Source: UBA1268 sp965662195
GTDB taxonomy: Bacteria > Planctomycetota > Planctomycetia > Pirellulales > UBA1268
Assembly: GCA_965662195.1 (NCBI GenBank)
Contig: CBFIHA010000073.1
Span: 1-18,513 of the forward strand
Length of the DNA stretch: 18,513 bases
Direction: 5' to 3'
Shown here piece by piece: positions 1-7,757 of this stretch. The translations under genes and the position numbers were made by a program. The notes below the pieces were generated by a model that had not been told where the DNA came from, made no database searches, and saw only the letters and a program-made list of their open reading frames with translations. Numbering within the stretch: the first letter of the stretch is position 1; every line of letters starts with the position of its first letter.

Positions 1-219
1 TGATCGGCCTGGTTGGCGGAGTATAGCGAACGTGGCGGTGGCACCGAAGGCAGCCCCGACGTTCCCAGGGAGCGGGCGCCCGACCCGACCCGGGACGATG
101 ACCTCGGGGCGACGGCCCGGGTTTCAGGTCGGGTGCTTCCAGAGGCTGCCGGGTTATGGACACTGGTGGCAGCGAAAGGCTCACGGCCGAACCATCCCCC
201 GCACTGAGGTCTGAAATCA
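1..219. other. 5' leader region without a recognised gene
   Basis: No convincing gene is visible; the short reading frames here have no recognisable domain. The stretch is very GC-rich. It contains an 8-base complementary pair, ACCCGACC at 83-90 and GGTCGGGT at 127-134, so a folded leader is possible. I could not match it to tRNA, SRP RNA or a known riboswitch. It ends with a GAGGT ribosome-binding site at 206-210 that serves the amidinotransferase gene. The promoter of the plus-strand operon is probably here or just upstream of the window. Confidence 0.35.
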
Positions 220-1269
220 ATGTCGCGTGTCTGGAGCTGTAACGAGTGGGACCCTTTGGAAGAGGTGATTGTCGGCAATCCGCTGGCTGCCCGGTTCCCC
301 CACGCCGACCCGAGTACGCGGCTGGCGGAATATCCCGACCGCGAGATCGACGCGATTCCGCAGGGACCATTTCCGCAGTGGATCATCGACGAGACGGAGG
401 CAGACCTCGAGGCCTTCGTGCAGGTGCTCGAACAGGCGGGCGTGCGGGTGCGGCGGCCGGCAACCTGGCCTCATGATGCTGAGTTTTCCACCATCCACTG
501 GACCAGCCGGGGCTATTACAACTATTGCCCCCGCGACGTGCTGCTGACGATCGGCGATCGGATCATCGAAACGCCCAACGTGATCCGCAGCCGGGCCCAG
601 GAGACCGCCAGCTACAAGGACCTGCTCCTTGAGTATCTCGACTCCGGAGCAAAGTGGTTCGCGGCCCCCAGGCCGCTGCTCCGCGACGAACTGTTCGCCG
701 TCGATCTCAGCCGGCCGACACCGCGAGAAGATGAACCAGCCTTCGACGCGGCCAATGTGCTGCGGTTTGGCGAGGACCTGCTCTACCTCGTCAGCGCGAC
801 GGGTAATCGCCGGGGCGGCCACTGGCTGCAGACAATCCTTGGCGAGAACTTTCGCGTCCATTTTCTCGAGGGCGTCTACTACGGCAGCCACATCGACTCG
901 ACGTTCGCCGCCCTGCGGCCCGGCTTGGTGCTCTGCAATCCGGCCCGAATGAATGACCAGACCCTGCCGGAGTTTCTGCGGCAATGGCAGGTGATCATGA
1001 GCCCCCCGATGGAAAACACCGATCACTTCGATGCCGGCTATCTCTCCCAGGCAATCGGCAGCGAGTGGATCGACATGAACATCTTCAGCATCAGTCCGGA
1101 GGTGGTGGTGGTCGACCGGGACCAGCTGGGGCTGATCCGGCTGCTGGAGTCGCACGGGCTGACGGTGGTGCCACTGAAGCTGCGGCATTCCAAGATGCTC
1201 GGCGGCGGCTTTCACTGTGTCACGCTCGATGTGCGGCGGACCGGCCGGATGGAACGGTACTTCGACTGA
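220..1269 (+). CDS. Arginine:glycine amidinotransferase-family enzyme
   Basis: Predicted to move the amidino group of arginine to an acceptor amine, giving ornithine and a guanidino product, in the cytoplasm. The family includes human AGAT, StrB1 of streptomycin synthesis and SxtG/CyrA of cyanotoxin synthesis. The three catalytic regions are visible in order: PAFDAANVLRFG with Asp176, GSHIDSTF with His224, and GGGFHCVTLDVRR with the nucleophile Cys333. At 349 residues it covers the whole core fold without a transit peptide. The ATG at 220 follows GAGGT by 9 bases. The synthetase gene begins 46 bases downstream on the same strand, so the two are probably one operon. The acceptor cannot be read from sequence; context suggests the side-chain amine of diaminopropionate, free or in a polymer. 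The family call is secure, the acceptor is inference. Confidence 0.93.
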   Translation: MSRVWSCNEWDPLEEVIVGNPLAARFPHADPSTRLAEYPDREIDAIPQGPFPQWIIDETEADLEAFVQVLEQAGVRVRRPATWPHDAEFSTIHWTSRGYYNYCPRDVLLTIGDRIIETPNVIRSRAQETASYKDLLLEYLDSGAKWFAAPRPLLRDELFAVDLSRPTPREDEPAFDAANVLRFGEDLLYLVSATGNRRGGHWLQTILGENFRVHFLEGVYYGSHIDSTFAALRPGLVLCNPARMNDQTLPEFLRQWQVIMSPPMENTDHFDAGYLSQAIGSEWIDMNIFSISPEVVVVDRDQLGLIRLLESHGLTVVPLKLRHSKMLGGGFHCVTLDVRRTGRMERYFD

Positions 1270-1314
1270 ACGGTGACCGACCTCGATGACGCCGCGGCGT
1301 GACAGGACCCATAC

Positions 1315-4300
1315 GTGATCGTGATGATCCCGACCGCCGCTGTGCTGGGCATGCTGCTGCTGACGGCTGCTGCCTGGTGGCGGTACCGGTCGGTGGCGCG
1401 GGCAACCCGGGCGGAGCCTGGCGAAACCTGCCCCTTCAGCCTCACCGATCGCTTCGACGATCACCATCTCGTCAATGCGCCACACCAGCGGGGCGTCCGC
1501 TGGCTGCCGGAGGTGTTTTCGCGCTCGGCCACCCGGTTTCCGAACCACCCGGCGCTTGAGGTACCCGGCAGCGGCGAGCGGCTGACCTACGCTGAACTCG
1601 ATCGGGCTGCCGAACGGATCGCGGCAGCAGTTGCGGGGTGGCTCAGCGGGCCCGATCAGGTGGTGGCCGTGGCAATGCCGCAGGACAGCTCCCACATTGT
1701 TGCAGCGCATCTCGGCGTGCTACGGGCCGGCGGCGTGATGCTCTTTCTTGATGCGGCCGCCCCTGCGCCATTGATCGCGCACATGCTGGCCGATGCCGAT
1801 CCCGTGCTGGTGCTCACCCGCGGCCAGGCAAGCTTCAGGGGCCTGCCGACGGTCGATGTCAGCCGGCTGCCCGAGCAGGCAGAGCCGTGGCAAACCCCCG
1901 CCTGGTGGGACGATCCGGCGACCCGGCTCGCCTCTCTCTTTTACACCAGTGGCACCACCGGCAGGCCCAAGGGCGTGGAGTGCCCGCATGCCGGCTACGT
2001 GAACCTGGCCCTGAGCTATGCCGACACATTCGATCTGGTGCCGGGGTTTGATGCGACCACGCTCACCTCCTCACTCGGCTACGACGGCAGCATCTCCGAG
2101 CTCTATTCCGCCTGGGTGAGCGGCTGCACGGTCGTGCTGCTGACCAAGGAAGAGGTCCGCTCCGGCCCCGACCTTGTGCCGATCCTGGCTGCGGCAGAGG
2201 TCACGGTGCTCTTCTGTCCGCCGGTGCTTCTGACCACGCTCACCGCCCAACCCGAGATCGATCTGCCCTATCCACTCTGTCGCTTCATCGTCCCGGCTGG
2301 CGAGGCGTTTCCCGCAGCACTCGTCGAGCCCTGGACCCGCGGCCGACGGCAGATCTTCAACACCTACGGGCCCACCGAGGCCAGTACCGACACCAGCCGC
2401 CAGAGCCTGCGGCCGGACCAGCCGGTGACGATCGGCGGGCCGTTCCCGAACGTGACCTATGTGATCCTCGCGGAAGGCGGGAGCCGTGAGCTTCCGCACG
2501 GGGAAACCGGCGAACTCTGCATTGGCGGGGTGCATCTGGCCCGCGGGTATCGCAACCTGCCCGAACAGACCGCTGAAAAGTTCATCGAGCACGCCCGCTT
2601 CGGCCGGCTCTACCGCACCGGCGACCGCTGCTGGATCGACGCCACCCGCCAGCAGGTGCACTTCCTCGGCCGCGTGGATGCCCAGCTGAAAGTCCGCGGA
2701 CACCGCGTCGAGATCCAGCCGGTGGAGGACCTGATGCAGACGCGGTTCACCGAAATTGAATCGGCCGTGCTCGACTATCAGGATGGCGAGCTAATCGCGT
2801 TTGTGGTCGCCCCCGGGCCTGCCGCCGGGCAGCTCCCAGCCGACCGTGAAGTGGCGGCGGCTCCAGAGGCCTGGGCCACGCCGCTACTGGCCGAGCTTGC
2901 CACGGAACTCGCCGAGCCCTCGGTGCCGTCACGGCTGTTTCTGGTGCACGGCTTCCCGCTGAAGCCACTTTCGGGAAAGATCGACCGCGGGGCCCTGCCG
3001 CGGATCAACCGGCTGACCGGCGGGCCGCCGCCAACGGAGACGGAGCCCGCCGGGGATGCAGCAGCCGTCCCTTTGCCCGATGACGATCAAGCCGCTGTCG
3101 CCACCCTCGAGGCGGGCCCGGCCCTGGCGATCTGTCGGGCGGTGCTGGGGCCCCAGCTGGGGTGGCAGGATCGGTTTCTCGACCATGGTGGTCACTCGAT
3201 CGCCATCGCCCGGCTGGCGCAGCAGCTTCAGGCAGCCGGCTTTGTGGTGAGTGTGCGAGAGCTGCTCTCGACGGTGGCCACCCCGGCAGCGGTGGCGGCA
3301 CGGCCCCGGCAGCCCCGGTCGGTCAGCGTCGAACCGGCGGAACAGCCGGGCCCGACAGCCGCCAGAGCACCCGATGAGGCCGCGGCCCGGCGGCTCTCAC
3401 CGATGGCCTTCACGCTGTTGCAGGTCGGCCTGCTCGGTCTGCTCTACCTGCCAGCGATGACCGCGCTGATCCTGCTGGTGACGATGGGCCGGCTCGATCG
3501 CCTCGCTAGCGAAGCGGGACTGCTGGGGTTCCTGGCCGCCGGCGTCGCGGTCGCTGCCGTAGCCGTCCTGCTGCCGTTTGGAGCGCTGGCGTGGGTGGGC
3601 CTGCTGGCCGCGGCGATGGGGCCTCGCTGGCGGGACACGGTGGCCGGCGTCTATCCCAAGTGGAGCTGGATGCACCTGCGGGTCTGGTGGCTCGGCCGGC
3701 GGCAGCAGCTGGTGCTGCAGCCGCTCTCCACCTCATTCCGCTGGCCACTGCTGATGGCGGCCGTGCTGCGGCGGCTGGGGGCACGGGTCGGCGGCAATCT
3801 GCAGGCGGCAGCGGACGCCGAGTTTTACGGGCCGCTGAGTCTGCTGGAGATCGGTGAAGATGTTGCCATTCAGACCGGCGGCTGCATTGCCACCTGCCGG
3901 TGGGTCGGGCAGGAGCTGCACCTGGGACCGGTGCGGCTTGGTGACGGGTGTGTGGTCGGGATGCGGGCGGGGGTGGCTGCCGGCACGACAGTGGGGCAGG
4001 GCAGCTGGATCACGCCACTCTCGGCTGCCCTCGAGCCAACCGGAACGGCCGAACTGCTTGAGGGTGGTGCCGGCCAGCCGCAGGGCAGGGTGGTGCAGCT
4101 GGGGCGTCCGACACGGGTGTACCCACCCGTTCCTCCAACTGCAGGCCGCGAAGCCGCCGGGGTGATGCTGCAGCTGGCGCTTGAGCTGGTGCTGGTTGTG
4201 CTGCCGGCGGCGACGATTGCCTGGGCTGGGGCGGGCCTGCCGCTGGGCGGAGCCGCAGCCCAAGGGCAGCGGCTCCGCGACCTGCCGCCGGGGCCATTGC

Positions 4301-5640
4301 TGGGCTGGCTGGCCGTCTATGCCGTGGTCGCCACCTGGCTGAGTGTGGTGGTGACCTCGCTGATCGGCTGCCTGTTTCTCCGGCTCACCCGTCGTGGTCC
4401 CGGGCTGCTGCCGCTCGGCGGACTGGCGGCCAGCCTGCTGTTCTATCGGCAGCGAAAGCTGAACCAGATTCAGCGGATCTGGAGCTGGTCGATCACAGGC
4501 CAGTATCTGCGGGCCCTTGCCGGTCTGCGGCTGGACCGCGTCGGGGCGAGTGAGTGTGATGTGATGTTCAACCTCGTCCCTGAGATGGTACGGACGGGGG
4601 CAGAGGTCTTCTGGTCACACGGCTGTTACACCAGCGTGCTCTCGCACGACGCGAAGCATGCCCGGCTCGGTCAGGCCGACCTGCCGGGTGACGTGCTGGT
4701 GGGCAACAACGCCGTTGTCGAACCAGGGCAGTTGCCCAGCCGGCTGCTGGTGGGTGTTTCGACGCCGGCCAGTGACATCCGCTTTCGTCGTCAACTGCGG
4801 ACCCGACCGGGGCGGCCGCTGACGATTGCCGGAAACCCCCCGCTGGTCTTCGCCCCGGCCGACACCGCTCCACCCGGTGCGCGGGACCAGTTGCCGGGGT
4901 TTGGCCTGTTTCTGACGCGTGTCGCCCTCAACGACATTCTGCGGGTCTCCCTGCTGCCGATTGCCGAGGTGCTCGTCTATACCCTGCTGGTGATCAGCCT
5001 CGTGTCGATCGGCAGCCAGCCGGCGGTGGCCGCGGGGCTATCGCTGGTGCTCACCGAGGCGGCACTGGTCGGCCTGGCGGTGGCCACCAAAGCCCTGCTG
5101 GTGGGTGGCAGCTGGGGCCGCAACGACTCCACCCCCTTCTGGTCACTCCGGCACTTCTGCTATTTCTTCGCGCAGGATTGTTTCTTTGTCTGGTGCCGGC
5201 GACCACTGCGGGCTACGGCCGGGACGCTGCTGGCCAATCCAATCCTCCGTCGGCTGGGCTGCCGCGTCGGCCGACGATCACTCTTCAGCTCACCCCTGCA
5301 GGCCTTCGACTTCAACGCCGTCAGCCTGGGTGACGACTGTCTCGTCAGTGGCATCCTGCAATTGCATAGTTTTGAGGACATGCAGCTGAAGGTGAAGCGA
5401 TTTCAGCTGGGGAATGGCTCAGCCGTGAATGTCGGTGCCACGATCATGGGCGGGGCGGAGATCGCCGGCGGCTCCACGATCGACGCCCACGGCCTGGTGC
5501 TCAAAGACATGGCCCTTTCCAAGGGGCATTACCGGGGCAGTCCGGTGGAAGAGATCGCCGCACCCCAGCCGGCACCGGGCAGCAACGCCGTCACCGCCCC
5601 GACTCAGGCGGTGGGAGAAGAGTGCCATGAGACAGGGTGA
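1315..5640 (+). CDS. Pls/PosA-type membrane NRPS (A-T-TM2-C1-TM2-C2-TM2-C3), probable isopeptide homopolymer synthetase
   Basis: The layout matches epsilon-poly-L-lysine synthetase. An adenylation domain spans about 60-565: phosphate loop FYTSGTTGRPKG near 209, NTYGPTE near 349, YRTGD near 435, SGKIDR Lys555. A thiolation domain spans about 600-665, with DHGGHS and the pantetheine-bearing Ser628. Helix pairs lie near 699-723/735-768, 949-975/995-1022 and 1208-1234/1237-1265. They separate three soluble domains, C1 (770-940), C2 (1030-1200) and C3 (1266-1420), with left-handed-beta-helix-like hexapeptide patterns such as LGDGCVVG and NVGATIMGGAEIAGG. There is no classical condensation HHxxxDG motif and no thioesterase, as in Pls. 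An added N-terminal helix (about 3-25) precedes the A domain. The GTG at 1315 is the longest start; GTG 1321 and ATG 1324 are equally possible, since no strong ribosome-binding site is visible. The likely substrate, from neighbouring sbnA/sbnB, is Dap. Confidence 0.9.
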   Translation: MIVMIPTAAVLGMLLLTAAAWWRYRSVARATRAEPGETCPFSLTDRFDDHHLVNAPHQRGVRWLPEVFSRSATRFPNHPALEVPGSGERLTYAELDRAAERIAAAVAGWLSGPDQVVAVAMPQDSSHIVAAHLGVLRAGGVMLFLDAAAPAPLIAHMLADADPVLVLTRGQASFRGLPTVDVSRLPEQAEPWQTPAWWDDPATRLASLFYTSGTTGRPKGVECPHAGYVNLALSYADTFDLVPGFDATTLTSSLGYDGSISELYSAWVSGCTVVLLTKEEVRSGPDLVPILAAAEVTVLFCPPVLLTTLTAQPEIDLPYPLCRFIVPAGEAFPAALVEPWTRGRRQIFNTYGPTEASTDTSRQSLRPDQPVTIGGPFPNVTYVILAEGGSRELPHGETGELCIGGVHLARGYRNLPEQTAEKFIEHARFGRLYRTGDRCWIDATRQQVHFLGRVDAQLKVRGHRVEIQPVEDLMQTRFTEIESAVLDYQDGELIAFVVAPGPAAGQLPADREVAAAPEAWATPLLAELATELAEPSVPSRLFLVHGFPLKPLSGKIDRGALPRINRLTGGPPPTETEPAGDAAAVPLPDDDQAAVATLEAGPALAICRAVLGPQLGWQDRFLDHGGHSIAIARLAQQLQAAGFVVSVRELLSTVATPAAVAARPRQPRSVSVEPAEQPGPTAARAPDEAAARRLSPMAFTLLQVGLLGLLYLPAMTALILLVTMGRLDRLASEAGLLGFLAAGVAVAAVAVLLPFGALAWVGLLAAAMGPRWRDTVAGVYPKWSWMHLRVWWLGRRQQLVLQPLSTSFRWPLLMAAVLRRLGARVGGNLQAAADAEFYGPLSLLEIGEDVAIQTGGCIATCRWVGQELHLGPVRLGDGCVVGMRAGVAAGTTVGQGSWITPLSAALEPTGTAELLEGGAGQPQGRVVQLGRPTRVYPPVPPTAGREAAGVMLQLALELVLVVLPAATIAWAGAGLPLGGAAAQGQRLRDLPPGPLLGWLAVYAVVATWLSVVVTSLIGCLFLRLTRRGPGLLPLGGLAASLLFYRQRKLNQIQRIWSWSITGQYLRALAGLRLDRVGASECDVMFNLVPEMVRTGAEVFWSHGCYTSVLSHDAKHARLGQADLPGDVLVGNNAVVEPGQLPSRLLVGVSTPASDIRFRRQLRTRPGRPLTIAGNPPLVFAPADTAPPGARDQLPGFGLFLTRVALNDILRVSLLPIAEVLVYTLLVISLVSIGSQPAVAAGLSLVLTEAALVGLAVATKALLVGGSWGRNDSTPFWSLRHFCYFFAQDCFFVWCRRPLRATAGTLLANPILRRLGCRVGRRSLFSSPLQAFDFNAVSLGDDCLVSGILQLHSFEDMQLKVKRFQLGNGSAVNVGATIMGGAEIAGGSTIDAHGLVLKDMALSKGHYRGSPVEEIAAPQPAPGSNAVTAPTQAVGEECHETG

Positions 5641-6445
5641 GGCAGACCGACGGGACGGCGGGGTGGTCCAAGCCGATGAAGCAGTGGTGACCCAACACTT
5701 TGCGGCCACGGCCTGCAGGCTGTCCCTGCCGCCGGTGATTGAGGCTGCCGGAACCACGATCCTATTTGCTGCATTTGCCAAAGACAACTCGCTGACGGCC
5801 GCCTGCGGGAGGATGATCTCAGCGGCGGAGCGGGAGCGGGCGGGCCGCTTTGCGACGGCCGATCTGCAGCGGGCCTTTGTGCAGCGGCGGGCGTTCCGCC
5901 GGTATGCCGCGGGCCAGGCAACCGGTTGCCGGGCCGCGCTGACCAGGCACAATTTTGCCGCTGAGCCCGGGGGCCGCCCCTGGCTACCGACGGCCGGTGG
6001 GGTGTCGTGGAGTTTTTCCTCCTGCCAGCAGGGCATGCTCGCCGCCTGGTCGCGTGGGGCGGAAGTCGGTGTCGATCTTGAGGACCGGGCCCGACAGATC
6101 GACTGCCTGCCGCTGGCCAGCCGCTTCTTTGCCGCGGCTGAGGCCCGCCTTGTCGCCGAGGCCTCCGGGGCTTTTCGGGTGGCCACCTTCCTCCGGCTCT
6201 GGTGCCTCAAGGAAGCGGTGCTCAAGGCGATCGGCAGAGGGATCGTCGCCGGGCTCGACCGCTTTGTCTTCACCTTCGAGCCGGATGCACGGCTCGTCGC
6301 AGCTCCTGAGGAGTACGGAGCGGTGACGCGATTCATCGCCTCCGAGCCGGTCGCCGATCAGCTGCAAAGCTCCGGCTTGGCGGCCGCCGTGGTGCTGCGG
6401 ATGCCGGCGGTGCCCGTTCGCCAGAGCCATTCGGCCGGGCCATAG
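5627..6445 (+). CDS. Sfp-type 4'-phosphopantetheinyl transferase
   Basis: Transfers phosphopantetheine from coenzyme A to a carrier-domain serine, most likely Ser628 of the adjoining synthetase. The family signature is clear: GVDLED at 148-153 (magnesium-binding acidic residues) and WCLKEAVLKAIGRG at 192-204. An upstream GGRPWL segment and a VSWSFSS stretch stand where Sfp enzymes have their GKP and FNLSHS motifs; the usual histidine of the latter is replaced. At 272 residues it has family size. I chose ATG 5627 because GGGAGAAG at 5613-5620 lies six bases upstream. The frame stays open further 5', but that part only shadows the synthetase. The start overlaps the synthetase stop by 14 bases, indicating translational coupling. 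Its 3' end overlaps the convergent DUF418 gene by 88 bases. Confidence 0.9.
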   Translation: MRQGEADRRDGGVVQADEAVVTQHFAATACRLSLPPVIEAAGTTILFAAFAKDNSLTAACGRMISAAERERAGRFATADLQRAFVQRRAFRRYAAGQATGCRAALTRHNFAAEPGGRPWLPTAGGVSWSFSSCQQGMLAAWSRGAEVGVDLEDRARQIDCLPLASRFFAAAEARLVAEASGAFRVATFLRLWCLKEAVLKAIGRGIVAGLDRFVFTFEPDARLVAAPEEYGAVTRFIASEPVADQLQSSGLAAAVVLRMPAVPVRQSHSAGP

Positions 6446-7626
6446 CGGAATCGCCGGAGCCACCAGCTGCAGACCAGCAGCTGCCCGGCGTAGATCCCGA
6501 TGGCGGCGGCAGTCACTGCCAGGGGCCCGAGCCGGTAAGCCTGGCCAAGCCCATACCCATAAAACAGCGTCGTGAAGGCGAGTGTCTGCGTCAGGTACAC
6601 ACTCAGCCCCATCCTGCCAGCCGCGGCCAACGGGGCAAGCCACCGCCGCCCCCGGCGGGTGTCGGCCAGCAGCAGGACCGCGGCGGCTTCGCCGGTCGCC
6701 ACCAGCAGCGTGCCGCTGGTGAAGAGCAGGTCGCCGGTAAAGGTGAGGGGCACCGAGGCCCGATTGACGCGGTAGACGTCATAGCCGGCGATCCAGCCCA
6801 GGGCCGCCTCGGCGAGGACCGCCACCAGGCCGGCCCCGAGGCACCATCCGCAGATCCGCCGCAGCAGCGGCCGCTGGGCCGCCGGATTCATGAGCACCCC
6901 CGACCGGGCCAGGCAGACCCCGAGAAGCAACAACGCCAGGACGGCCAGGCCCGAATCGGGCCAGGCGGTGTCGGCCCAGGGAATCTCCAGCAGTTCTTCG
7001 GCGTTGTACTGAAGAATCTCGCTGAGCGAACCGGTCGCGTAGATGCTTGCTGCCTGTTCCTCCAGCAGCACTTCGCCCGCCTCGGCAACCGAGCCGACGG
7101 CGTGCAGGTCGTCTCCTTCGCGGTCCGAACTGAGGGCATGGGCCAGTGGGAAGACAGCCAGCAGGCAGCCCGCCGTAGCGAGCAGCCACCGGGTGGGCAA
7201 CTCCACAAAGACCAGGAGCACCAGACCGAGTTCCGCATAGAGCCGAAGGATATCGCCGTCGTAGAGCAGGGCGTGGACTGAGCCAAAGGCCAGCAGAAGC
7301 AGCAGGCGGCGGAGCATCCGGGGGCGGGCCAACGAAAGCGGCCAACGGCTAAGCTGAATGGCAAAGCTGAAACCGAACAGCAGGCTGAAGAGCGTCCACG
7401 ACTTCGACTCAAACAGGGCATGCTTGAGCATGAAGCAGAGCCGATTGGCCGGATCGTCCCAGGCGATCGAGTCGGCCCCGAACGAGTACATGTTCACCAG
7501 CAGCACACCGAACAGGGCAAAGCCCCGCACGGCATCGATGCCGTCGTGGCGGGCTGTCCTTTGTCCACCTGCGTGGCCGGGTGGCTCCGGAGGGCTCCTT
7601 CCCGAAGGGACGAGCAGCCGGTGCAA
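6358..7626 (-). CDS. DUF418/YeiB-like polytopic membrane protein
   Basis: An inner-membrane protein with many hydrophobic helices. It has the family's N-terminal pattern GIDAVRGFALFGVLLVNM and C-terminal GRMGLSVYLTQ and GPAEWLWR patterns. The biochemical role of DUF418 is not established; the fold is related to membrane acyltransferases, and members are recurrent in biosynthetic clusters, so export or modification of the product is possible. The start is uncertain. The frame is open back to ATG 7776, inside the end of sbnB, but those first 50 residues are Pro/Arg-rich, non-hydrophobic and encoded across a strong 11-bp hairpin (7693-7724). I therefore prefer TTG 7626, giving 422 residues. It follows sbnB on the same strand. 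The C-terminal 29 codons overlap the PPTase gene tail to tail. Confidence 0.75.
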   Translation of the reverse strand: MHRLLVPSGRSPPEPPGHAGGQRTARHDGIDAVRGFALFGVLLVNMYSFGADSIAWDDPANRLCFMLKHALFESKSWTLFSLLFGFSFAIQLSRWPLSLARPRMLRRLLLLLAFGSVHALLYDGDILRLYAELGLVLLVFVELPTRWLLATAGCLLAVFPLAHALSSDREGDDLHAVGSVAEAGEVLLEEQAASIYATGSLSEILQYNAEELLEIPWADTAWPDSGLAVLALLLLGVCLARSGVLMNPAAQRPLLRRICGWCLGAGLVAVLAEAALGWIAGYDVYRVNRASVPLTFTGDLLFTSGTLLVATGEAAAVLLLADTRRGRRWLAPLAAAGRMGLSVYLTQTLAFTTLFYGYGLGQAYRLGPLAVTAAAIGIYAGQLLVCSWWLRRFRYGPAEWLWRTGTAGIRSTTAAAKPELCS

Positions 7627-7635
7627 ATAGCCTGC

Positions 7636-7652
7636 CGCCGCTGGAAGCGGCG
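7636..7652. repeat. Small 7-bp inverted repeat upstream of the DUF418 gene
   Basis: CGCCGCT at 7636-7642 pairs with AGCGGCG at 7646-7652 around a three-base loop. It sits 10 bases before the proposed TTG start at 7626 on the minus strand. It could affect translation of the DUF418 gene or be chance in GC-rich DNA. Confidence 0.3.
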
Positions 7653-7692
7653 ATCGGCAACGCCGAGAACCTTCGGTGTTATCGGGTGTTCC

Positions 7693-7724
7693 CCGCGCAG
7701 GCGGTCGATCGCCCGCCTGCGCGG
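7693..7724 (-). terminator. Strong 11-bp hairpin after sbnB (terminator or attenuator, no U-tract)
   Basis: CCGCGCAGGCG at 7693-7703 is a perfect inverted match to CGCCTGCGCGG at 7714-7724, with a 10-base loop. In the minus direction it begins 33 bases past the sbnB stop. No T-run follows on the minus strand, so it is not a classic intrinsic terminator. It may stabilise the sbnA-sbnB transcript end or reduce expression of the DUF418 gene. Its position argues against translation starting at 7776. Confidence 0.5.
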
Positions 7725-7757
7725 ACGAGCAACGGGGCGGGCTTTTGCCAGGGACGG

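Noticed and set aside
1..219. Possible structured RNA (SRP RNA, tRNA or riboswitch) in the GC-rich leader
   Set aside because: Searched by eye for the SRP GGAAGGnAGCA-type loop, a TpsiC GGTTCGAATCC arm and common riboswitch cores; none was found. Only an 8-bp complementarity remains.
217..1710. Long minus-strand open frame of 497 codons opposite the amidinotransferase gene and the start of the synthetase gene
   Set aside because: It is a mirror of two well-supported plus-strand genes, rich in His, Pro and Arg, and has no family similarity. GC-rich third positions keep antisense frames open.
5429..5626. N-terminal extension of the PPTase frame into the synthetase gene
   Set aside because: The sequence only shadows the end of the synthetase; the ribosome-binding site at 5613-5620 marks ATG 5627.
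5419..6336. Minus-strand open frame of 305 codons across the PPTase gene
   Set aside because: Ser/Arg/Ala-rich shadow with no domain, opposite a gene with GVDLED and WCLKEAVLKA motifs.
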